Below, one piece after another: positions 6,762-14,276 of a stretch of DNA of 45,114 nt. Within the stretch, counting starts at the first letter, position 1. Each line of letters opens with the position of its first letter. This DNA comes from Planctomycetales bacterium (GTDB taxonomy: Bacteria; Planctomycetota; Planctomycetia; Isosphaerales; Isosphaeraceae): the NCBI GenBank assembly GCA_027459775.1, contig DAIDHE010000131.1, positions 1 through 45,114 of the forward strand, in the 5' to 3' direction. The position numbers were made by a program, and so were the translations under genes. The notes below the pieces were generated by a model. The model ran no database searches, was not told the DNA's origin, and saw nothing but the letters and a program-made list of their open reading frames with translations.

Positions 6762-9700
6762 TCAGCGGTCTTGTGAGGATTGAGCGCGCGCCTCGCCGCC
6801 GCCCTTGGCTGGCGAGGCCGCCACTCCCGATTCCGCACGGACCTTGACGGGATAGGGGGGCCTGGCGGGCGCCTTCGCGGGGGGTGCCTTCGCGAGCTGC
6901 TCGAGCACGATCGCGATCGCTCGCTCGAGCTGGGGGTCATGGCCGGCCGCCACGGCCGCGGGCTCTTGCTCGACCTCGATGTCGGGCGCAACCCCTTGAT
7001 TCTCGACGACCCAGCCGTCCTCGGTGAAGATCGCCAGGTCAGGCGCGGTCACGCGGCCGCCGTCCATGAGCTCGGGAAATCCCAGGATTCCCACTAGCCC
7101 GCCCCAGGTGCGTTTGCCGACCAGGGTTCCCAGGCCGAACTTGCGAAACATCCAGGGGAGGAGGTCGCCGCCCGAGCCGGCGTTCTCGTCGATGATCATG
7201 ACCTTGGGGCCCATGATCGCCGCGTTGGGGGTGCGCAAGGCCGCGCCATGGCGCGTGGCCCAAAAGCTGACGAGCGGCCTGCGCAAGAGCTCGATGTAAT
7301 AATCGGCGACCTGGCCGCCGCCATTGAAGCGCTCGTCGATGATGATCGCTTCCTTGTCGCCCTGGGGAAAGAAATAGCGCTTGAAAGAGCTGTAGCCCGC
7401 CTCGGCTGTGTTGGGCACGTAGACATAGGCCGCCCTCCCGTTCGTGCGCTCGTGGACCTTGCGGACGTTGCTCTCGACCCAGGCCCGATTGCGCAGGCCG
7501 CTCTCGTCGGCAATGGGCTCGACCAGGATGGTCCGTGCGTTCGAGCCGTCGGCTTTGGGGCCGACCTTGAGCTCGATCCGCTTGCCGGCCGCGGCCTCGA
7601 AAGAGCGATAAACCTCGCCGTCGGCCTTGACGTCGCGGCCCTGGACGGCGAGCAGATAATCGCCGGGGTGAACGTCCACGCCGGGCGCGACCAGCGGGGC
7701 GCGCAGGCTCGGATCCCAGAAGGCTCCGCCGTAAATCGTCTTGAAGCGGAAGCGCCCGCCGTCGACTTCGTAATCCGCCCCCAGGAGCCCGATGGGGATC
7801 GGCTTGGGGTCGTAAAGCCGCTCGCCGCCAGACTGATAACTATGCCCCACGGCGAGCTCGCTGAGCATCATCTGGATCACCCGGGAGAGGTCGGCGCGAT
7901 CGGTAAGATCGGGGAGGAACGCCTGGTATTTCTTCCATACCGCGTCCCAGTCGGCGCCATGCATATTCGGCGCATAGAAGTAATCACGATTGATCCGCCA
8001 CGCCTCACGGAGGATCTGGGTCCATTCCAGGCGGGGGTCGACCTTCACCGCCACGTCGTCGAGCTTGATCGCGCCGTCGCCAGGGTTGAACTTACCGGCG
8101 TCGACCAGGCCCAAGATGAAGTGTGCCCGGCCCGGCTCGCTCGCGGGGTCGCCCGTTTGATAGAGCAATTTCTTCTTGTCGGCCGTGATCTCGAAGCCGT
8201 CGACCCCCTCGGCGAGCGTTTCTTCCTCGTGTTTCTTGAGGTCATAGCGCTTGAGCGTCCCCTTGCTGGGGTTTGTCCCGCGACGGCCGCCGCCGTCGGC
8301 CTTGCGCACGTAATAGATCTGCCCCTCCGCGCCCGCCTGAAGATCCTCGATCACTCCCGAGTCGATCGGCAGGGCGACGATCCGGTCGCTCAGACCCTCG
8401 AGGTCGACGGCCGTCTTCTTGGGTGTGGAATCGGCTTTCTTGCTCGGTTCGCCCGCGCTTTCCTTCGGCGATTTGGCGGCAACTTTCTTCGTCTCTTCGG
8501 GCGCTTCCTCGTCGTTATCCTTGAGCAGCGGATTGGCCGTTTTCTTGACGAGCGTCACCAGATAGATCGTCGAGCTCGCGCGGATGTCGCTGAACGACTG
8601 ATCGAACCAGTTCTTGACCGGCCCGGCGTCGGTCGACGCGAGAAAATAGAGGTATTTGCCACTCTCATCGAACGCTGGGCGGCCGGCCTCGACCAGGCCG
8701 TCGGTGACGGGATGGGACTTGCCGCTCTCGAGGTCGTGCAGCCAGAGGGTCTGGAACCCGACCTTGTTGGTGAGCGTGTAGGCGAGCCATTTCGAATCGG
8801 GCGACCAGGCGTAGGCCAGCGTCTTCAAGGGACCGTAGATCGCCTCGGCCGCGATCCGTTTAACCGCGCCCGAGGCGACGTCGAGATAAAAAAGTGTTCG
8901 CGCGTTATCGACAAAGGCGATCCTGCCGCTATCGGGCGCCCAGCGCGGGTTTTCATAAAAGCCGGCCCCGTTGAGCGCGAACCGCTTGCCGTCTCCCTTA
9001 CCGTCCTGGGGGCGGACGACGAGCTCGTATTCGCCCCTTGCGTCCGAGAAAAAGGCCACGTTCTTGCCGTCGGGCGACCAGGCTGGGTCGCGCTCGTGAG
9101 CTCCTGGCGTTTCGCTCAGGTTGCGCGGGTCGCCCTTCTTGGCGGGGACGGTGACGATCTCGCCGCGAAAGCCAAGCGCGACCCGCTTGCCCGAGGGCGA
9201 AACGCTCGCCCCGCGAAGGTATTTCACCCCCGACGCCAGCCGTGGCCGGGTTTCCGCGAAATCGGCGGCCGCCGGGATCACGAGCCGCTTCGATTGACCC
9301 GCGACGGGGTCGTAAACGTGAATCCAACCGGCCTGTTCGTAAATCACTCGCCCGTCGCCCGCTGATGCGTTCGCGATCGGAAATCCCGCGTGATGCGTGC
9401 GCTGAACCACTTTGTTTGTTGAAGGATCATACGAAAACAGATTGAATTCGCCGTTGCGATCGGAAAGAAAATAGAGCAGGCCGCCGGCCCACATGGGGTC
9501 CGTGTCGTTGCAGCCTGGGGCGGGCTTGGGGATCTCGACCCGCGACAGGTCGGCGAGCTTGAGGATCCAGATCCGCGAGGCGGTCCCGCCGCGGTAGTTT
9601 TTCCACTGGCGGAAGACGTCGCGGAGGGGGTTATACGCCAGGAACCGGCCGTCGGGGGAGATCGCGCCCGAGTCGGCGCTGGGCGCCGGCAGAACCTCGG

Positions 9701-10154
9701 GAACGCCTCCCTTGGGGTCGACGGTGTAAAGCTGGGAGTGTCGCCGCGAGAAGACGGCCCGTTGCGATGAGAAGAGCACCTTGCCGTCGGGCGTGAAGCC
9801 GCGGGCGACGTCGTCTCCGGGATGCCAGGTCAAGCGCCTGGGCTCGCCCCCCTCGACCGGGATCACATAAACATCGACGTTGCCGTCATAGCTGGCGGAG
9901 AACGCGACGAGCGTGCCGTCGGGCGAGAACGAGGGGTCCGTTTCGTCGCCGGGGTGCGACGTGAGCCTGTGTGGATTGGAGCCGTCGGCTTGAGCGATCC
10001 AGACGTCCCCCGCGTACAGAAACGCGATCTTGCCCTTGGCGATCGCCGGCGCGGCCGCGAGCCGCGCATCGCTCGGGCCCGCCTGGGCCAGCGCCGCGCC
10101 CAGCCCCATGATTCCCAGAACGGCCGTCACGATGATCCGCCGCGAGATTCGCAT
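6762..10154 (-). CDS. Tricorn-like S41 family peptidase
   Basis: This 1,130-residue protein has a signal peptide (about 1-25) and then six- and seven-bladed beta-propeller regions with WD40/PD40-like SPDGxxxAF turns (about 40-540). A Lys/Glu/Pro-rich linker follows (about 545-585), then a C1 helical segment, a PDZ domain (about 790-880) and an S41 catalytic domain. The likely catalytic residues are His771 (VGHSY), Ser994 (ENAGSGGD) and Glu1051 (VVENQGVAPD). Their spacing matches archaeal tricorn (His746, Ser965, Glu1023). The Ser that precedes His in the archaeal enzyme (Ser745) is Gly here, with Ser following instead. Tricorn trims oligopeptides. The signal peptide puts this one outside the cytoplasm. 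AAAGGA lies eight bases before the ATG. It is 27 bp downstream of the phosphoesterase. Confidence 0.92.
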   Translation of the reverse strand: MRISRRIIVTAVLGIMGLGAALAQAGPSDARLAAAPAIAKGKIAFLYAGDVWIAQADGSNPHRLTSHPGDETDPSFSPDGTLVAFSASYDGNVDVYVIPVEGGEPRRLTWHPGDDVARGFTPDGKVLFSSQRAVFSRRHSQLYTVDPKGGVPEVLPAPSADSGAISPDGRFLAYNPLRDVFRQWKNYRGGTASRIWILKLADLSRVEIPKPAPGCNDTDPMWAGGLLYFLSDRNGEFNLFSYDPSTNKVVQRTHHAGFPIANASAGDGRVIYEQAGWIHVYDPVAGQSKRLVIPAAADFAETRPRLASGVKYLRGASVSPSGKRVALGFRGEIVTVPAKKGDPRNLSETPGAHERDPAWSPDGKNVAFFSDARGEYELVVRPQDGKGDGKRFALNGAGFYENPRWAPDSGRIAFVDNARTLFYLDVASGAVKRIAAEAIYGPLKTLAYAWSPDSKWLAYTLTNKVGFQTLWLHDLESGKSHPVTDGLVEAGRPAFDESGKYLYFLASTDAGPVKNWFDQSFSDIRASSTIYLVTLVKKTANPLLKDNDEEAPEETKKVAAKSPKESAGEPSKKADSTPKKTAVDLEGLSDRIVALPIDSGVIEDLQAGAEGQIYYVRKADGGGRRGTNPSKGTLKRYDLKKHEEETLAEGVDGFEITADKKKLLYQTGDPASEPGRAHFILGLVDAGKFNPGDGAIKLDDVAVKVDPRLEWTQILREAWRINRDYFYAPNMHGADWDAVWKKYQAFLPDLTDRADLSRVIQMMLSELAVGHSYQSGGERLYDPKPIPIGLLGADYEVDGGRFRFKTIYGGAFWDPSLRAPLVAPGVDVHPGDYLLAVQGRDVKADGEVYRSFEAAAGKRIELKVGPKADGSNARTILVEPIADESGLRNRAWVESNVRKVHERTNGRAAYVYVPNTAEAGYSSFKRYFFPQGDKEAIIIDERFNGGGQVADYYIELLRRPLVSFWATRHGAALRTPNAAIMGPKVMIIDENAGSGGDLLPWMFRKFGLGTLVGKRTWGGLVGILGFPELMDGGRVTAPDLAIFTEDGWVVENQGVAPDIEVEQEPAAVAAGHDPQLERAIAIVLEQLAKAPPAKAPARPPYPVKVRAESGVAASPAKGGGEARAQSSQDR

Positions 10155-10181
10155 GTCTGATCCTTTCGATGTCGTCGTCGG

Positions 10182-10898
10182 TCAATCAGAACCCGTGGTG
10201 GTGGGCATGGGCTCGAGCGTGAAGGTGCGTAAATCGCCTTGCTCGTTGGCCTGCCAGACGTGGCGGGCGTCGACGTCCAGGGCCGTGAGCCAGCCGCCGC
10301 CGTAACAATAAGTATCGATGCAGATCAGATGGCCGAGGTCGAGGATCTCGCCGCTTTTTTGCGACGAATGGCCGGTGATCACCGTCTTGCCCGAGCTGTG
10401 TGGGCCGGGCGCTCCGTCGCGGAGGGTCTCCCAGCGCAACAGCCAATCGGGCTGCTTGGCCATGGGAAGATCGGGCTTGTATTTGGCATGAACAAAGATA
10501 TGAGTATCTGTCTCGTAATAGGGACGACAGCGTTCCAGAAACGCCAGATGCGCCTCGGGAACGAGCGCCAGATCGCGCGGGGACGCCGGCCTGTCGCCGC
10601 GGTAGGACGCCAGGGTCGCGTCGCCCCCCATCTTGATCCAGATCGCCAGCGCCTGCGCCCGGTTTTCCTTGGCGTCCAGGAGCATCTGGTCGTGATTTCC
10701 CAGAAGTGGAATCAATGTGCACTGGCCCTCGAGCGTGATCAAACGGTCGATCACGCCCCGAGTGTCAGGCCCGCGATTCACGTAATCACCCAGAGTCACG
10801 ACCACGTCGTCGGCCGTCGGTGCGACCGCGTCGAGCAATCGCTCCAGGGCCCGCGCACAGCCATGGATATCGCCAATCGCCAGGGTTCGAGCCGCCAT
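10182..10898 (-). CDS. Metallophosphoesterase (PrpE/ApaH-like serine/threonine phosphatase family)
   Basis: This 238-residue protein has the full calcineurin-like motif set: GDIHG at 9-13, GDYVNRG at 37-43 (Asn in place of the usual Asp), GNHD at 67-70, and later HAKY and TGHS. These bind a di-metal centre that cleaves phosphomonoesters or dinucleoside polyphosphates. The length and motif spacing resemble bacterial protein phosphatases and diadenosine tetraphosphatase. The substrate cannot be told. The start at 10898 has GGTGGAGG five bases upstream, much better than the in-frame ATG at 10988. It is the first gene of a minus-strand pair with the tricorn-like protease and diverges from the PSD1 gene. 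Confidence 0.85.
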   Translation of the reverse strand: MAARTLAIGDIHGCARALERLLDAVAPTADDVVVTLGDYVNRGPDTRGVIDRLITLEGQCTLIPLLGNHDQMLLDAKENRAQALAIWIKMGGDATLASYRGDRPASPRDLALVPEAHLAFLERCRPYYETDTHIFVHAKYKPDLPMAKQPDWLLRWETLRDGAPGPHSSGKTVITGHSSQKSGEILDLGHLICIDTYCYGGGWLTALDVDARHVWQANEQGDLRTFTLEPMPTTTGSD

Positions 10899-11008
10899 GT
10901 CGCCTCCACCAAGAGTCACGATCGAAAGAAGGCCATCATACACACCAATCGCCGTTCCGCGAATTCCCGTGGCGGACGAAGCGAGCATGACCTCGCGCCC
11001 GCTTCACG

Positions 11009-11038
11009 TTGACGCGGCGCATCCGAATCCTCGATATT
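11009..11038 (+). promoter_or_regulatory. Candidate promoter for the PSD1 gene
   Basis: TTGACG (11009-11014) and GATATT (11033-11038) are 18 bp apart in the divergent region between the phosphoesterase and PSD1 genes. The overlapping TATTAA at 11035-11040 would need a 20-bp spacer. It ends 45 bases before the ATG at 11084. Confidence 0.3.
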
Positions 11039-11083
11039 AAACCTTGGTTCAACACGTTGGCGGAAAAGGTGGAGGCGGGTGTC

Positions 11084-14000
11084 ATGTCGCGATGGGGCGC
11101 GCGGTCGGTCAGGTTGAGATTAACACGCGCTGTCGCGATCGTTGCGCTCTTCATATCCACGGACGGCGCCGGTCTCATGGCGGGAGATGCGCCTCGCGGG
11201 ACGGGGGCCGGGGCGGCCAAGCTTGATTTCAACTTTGACATCCGGCCGATCTTGTCTGACAAGTGCTATTCGTGCCACGGTCCGGACCCCCGGAATCGCA
11301 AGGCGAAGCTGCGGTTGGACACGCGTGAGGGTTTGTTTGGCGAGCGGCCCTCGGGGGAGCGGGCGGTCGTGCCTGGCGATCTTGATTCGAGCGCGATGGC
11401 CTGGCGGATCACGAGCGCCGACCCGACCGAGCACATGCCCCCGCCCACGTTTAGCCGGATGCTCGAGCCGGCCGAGATCGAGAAAATCAAGCGCTGGATC
11501 GCGCAGGGAGCCGAGTGGCGGCCGCACTGGGCGTTCACGCCGCCCGAGGCCCGGACCCCGCCCGCGACCAGGCATCCCGGCTGGGCGCGGACCGTCGTCG
11601 ACGCCTTTGTGCTTGCCCGGCTCGAGGCCGAGGGGCTTGCGCCCGCCCCCGAGGCCGATCGTCGCCAGCTCATTCGCAGGCTCACGCTCGACCTCACCGG
11701 CCTGCCGCCCGCGGTCGCCGAGATCGACGCCTTCGCGGCCGACCGTGCGCCCGACGCGTATGAACGGCTGGTCGAGCGCCTGCTCGCGTCGCCCCGGTAC
11801 GGCGAGCGCATGGCCGCCGACTGGCTCGACCTCGCCCGTTACGCCGACACCCACGGTTACCAGGCCGACGTGTATCGGCCGATGTGGCCCTATCGCGATT
11901 GGGTCGTCGGGGCCTGGAATTCCGGGATGCCCTTTGACCAGTTCCTCACCTGGCAGCTCGCCGGCGATCTGCTGCCGGACGGCCCGCGCGACCGGATCCT
12001 GGCGACGGCCTTCAATCGTTGTCATCGCCAGACCAACGAAGGGGGCTCGATCGAAGAGGAATTTCGCGCGGAATACGTCGCCGACCGGGTCAACACCTTC
12101 GCCGCGACGTTCCTGGGAATGACCCTCGAATGCGCCCGCTGCCACGACCACAAGTACGACCCCGTCACTCAAAAAGATTATTATCAACTCGCCGCGTTCT
12201 TTAATAATATCGACGAATCAGGACTTTATTCTCACTTCACGAGCGCCGTCCCGACTCCCGCGCTGCTTCTTTCCTCGAGCAGCCAGGACCGGGCGATCGC
12301 CGAGCTCGGCCGTCGCGTCGTGGAAGACGAGCGCGCTCTGGGATCGCTGGGCGAATCGCGACGGCCGGCGTTCGAGCAATGGCGGCGCGCGGCGGCCGAG
12401 CCATCGCCCAATCTGGGACTGGTCGGCGATTTTCCGCTGGACGCGATCGTCGGGGGCAAGGTCGCGAACCGCGCCAGCGCGGCCGCGCCCGGTCAAGTGG
12501 CGGAGGCGCCCGAGATCGTCGCGGGAAAGATTGATCGTGCGATTCGGTTCAGCGGCGAAAACAGCGTGACGTTGCCGGTGGGGAATTTCGATCGCACGCA
12601 GCCGTTTTCGCTGGCGCTCTGGATCAAGACGCCCGATCGCAAGGACCGCGCCGTCGTCATCCACCGCTCGATGGCCTGGACCGACGCCGGCAGCCGGGGC
12701 TATGAGCTTTTGATCGAGGACGGCCGGCCGAGTGTGGCCCTGGTCCATTTCTGGCCGGGAAACGCGCTGGCGATTCGCGGCGTCAAGCCCTTGCCGCTCG
12801 ACCGCTGGGTGCACGTCGCGTTCACTTATGACGGATCGAGCCGGGCCAGGGGCCTCACGCTTTATCTTGACGGCAAGCCGGCCCCGTGCGAGGTCGTGCG
12901 CGACGGTCTGACCAGGACGATCAAAGGCGGTGGAAATGATCATCTGACGATCGGACAGCGGTTCCGCGATCGCGGGTTCAAGGGGGGCACGGTCGACGAG
13001 GTCAAGGTTTACGATCGCGAGCTGGCCGCGCTCGAGGTCGAGCGGCTGGTCGATCCCGCGGCGGCGAGCGCGGATCAAGACCAGCGCTTCCGGTATTACA
13101 TGCTGGCGATCGACGCCGAGGCAAAGCGGCTGCGCGACCGCTTGCGCGCCGCGCGCGAGCGGTTGGCGGCGCTTGTGGATTCGATCCCCGAAATCATGGT
13201 GATGAAGGAGCTCCCGGTACGGCGGCCGACGTACGTTTTGCGTCGGGGCGCGTACGACGCGCCCGGGGAGCGGGTCGAGCCTGGAGTCCCGGCGAGTCTC
13301 GGAACCTTCCAAACGGACTGGCCGCGGAATCGGCTGGGGCTGGCGAAATGGCTGCTGGCGCCGGACCATCCCTTGCCCGCGCGGGTCGTCGTCAACCGCG
13401 TGTGGCAAGACTTTTTCGGCCGGGGAATCGTCGCCACGCCCGAGGATTTCGGCTCGCAGGGCCAGCTCCCCACGCATCCCGAGCTGCTCGATCACCTGGC
13501 GCGTTCGCTCATGGATTCGGGGTGGGATCTCAAACGCTTGATTCGGATCATCGTATGTTCGTCGACGTATCGTCAGGATTCACGCGCATCGGCCGAGCTT
13601 TTGGCTCACGATCCCGACAATGCGCTCCTGGCGCGTGGGCCCCGGTTTCGGCTTTCGGCCGAGATGATCCGCGACAGTGCGCTCTTTTCGAGCGGGCTGC
13701 TGGTCGAGCGGCTGGGTGGGCCGGCGGTGAAGCCCTATGAGCCGCCGGGCTTGTGGGAGGAAAAGTCGGGCACGCCGTATGTTCGCGACCCTGGCGTAGG
13801 GAGCCACAGGCGCAGCCTTTACACGTTCTGGAAACGGACGTCGCCGCCGCCGGCGATGCTGGCCTTTGACGCGGTCAGTCGCGAGGTCTGCGTGGTCCGC
13901 CGGCAGACCACGTCGACTCCGCTCCAGGCCCTGGTGCTCATGAACGACCCTCAGTTCGTCGAGGCCGCCCGCGCGCTGGCCCAGCGCGCCATCAAGGGTG

Positions 14001-14263
14001 GCGGGTCGACCCTCGCCGATCAGATCAGCTACGCCTGCCGGGCCGTTCTGGGCCGATCGCCCAGCCCGCGCGAGCTCGAGATTCTGGTTGGGCTTCATCA
14101 CGATCAGCTCGCCGCGTTCCAGGCTGGCCGCGAGGACGCGCGCAAACTGCTCGCGGTCGGCGACGCCCCTTCCGATCGAACCCCCGACCCGGCTCGGCTC
14201 GCGGCGATGACCGTGCTGGCGCAGGCTCTTTACAGCCACGACGAGTTCGTGACGAGCCGCTGA
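11084..14263 (+). CDS. Planctomycete PSD1 protein: cytochrome c + DUF1549 + LamG + DUF1553
   Basis: This 1,059-residue exported protein has a signal anchor (about residues 10-30) and a planctomycete cytochrome c domain with CYSCH (Cys61, Cys64, His65). The DUF1549 (PSCyt2) domain follows from about residue 170 and holds a second CARCH motif at 350-354. A LamG/concanavalin-like insert lies at about 470-655 (LPVGNFDRTQPFSLALWIKT). DUF1553 (PSD1) follows from about 745 (RLGLAKWLL, RVVVNRVWQDFFG). The family is abundant in planctomycetes and linked by context to polysaccharide degradation, but its reaction is unknown. A DUF1501 protein usually follows directly; here the next gene is convergent BamA, so this copy is solitary. 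GGAGG precedes the chosen ATG; an upstream start at 11009 is less likely. Confidence 0.9.
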   Translation: MSRWGARSVRLRLTRAVAIVALFISTDGAGLMAGDAPRGTGAGAAKLDFNFDIRPILSDKCYSCHGPDPRNRKAKLRLDTREGLFGERPSGERAVVPGDLDSSAMAWRITSADPTEHMPPPTFSRMLEPAEIEKIKRWIAQGAEWRPHWAFTPPEARTPPATRHPGWARTVVDAFVLARLEAEGLAPAPEADRRQLIRRLTLDLTGLPPAVAEIDAFAADRAPDAYERLVERLLASPRYGERMAADWLDLARYADTHGYQADVYRPMWPYRDWVVGAWNSGMPFDQFLTWQLAGDLLPDGPRDRILATAFNRCHRQTNEGGSIEEEFRAEYVADRVNTFAATFLGMTLECARCHDHKYDPVTQKDYYQLAAFFNNIDESGLYSHFTSAVPTPALLLSSSSQDRAIAELGRRVVEDERALGSLGESRRPAFEQWRRAAAEPSPNLGLVGDFPLDAIVGGKVANRASAAAPGQVAEAPEIVAGKIDRAIRFSGENSVTLPVGNFDRTQPFSLALWIKTPDRKDRAVVIHRSMAWTDAGSRGYELLIEDGRPSVALVHFWPGNALAIRGVKPLPLDRWVHVAFTYDGSSRARGLTLYLDGKPAPCEVVRDGLTRTIKGGGNDHLTIGQRFRDRGFKGGTVDEVKVYDRELAALEVERLVDPAAASADQDQRFRYYMLAIDAEAKRLRDRLRAARERLAALVDSIPEIMVMKELPVRRPTYVLRRGAYDAPGERVEPGVPASLGTFQTDWPRNRLGLAKWLLAPDHPLPARVVVNRVWQDFFGRGIVATPEDFGSQGQLPTHPELLDHLARSLMDSGWDLKRLIRIIVCSSTYRQDSRASAELLAHDPDNALLARGPRFRLSAEMIRDSALFSSGLLVERLGGPAVKPYEPPGLWEEKSGTPYVRDPGVGSHRRSLYTFWKRTSPPPAMLAFDAVSREVCVVRRQTTSTPLQALVLMNDPQFVEAARALAQRAIKGGGSTLADQISYACRAVLGRSPSPRELEILVGLHHDQLAAFQAGREDARKLLAVGDAPSDRTPDPARLAAMTVLAQALYSHDEFVTSR

Positions 14264-14276
14264 ATTCGGGGGCGGC

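Noticed and set aside
7248-9365. Long plus-strand open frame (705 residues) opposite the tricorn gene
   Set aside because: It mirrors the codon pattern of the protease, has no family motifs and no ribosome binding site.
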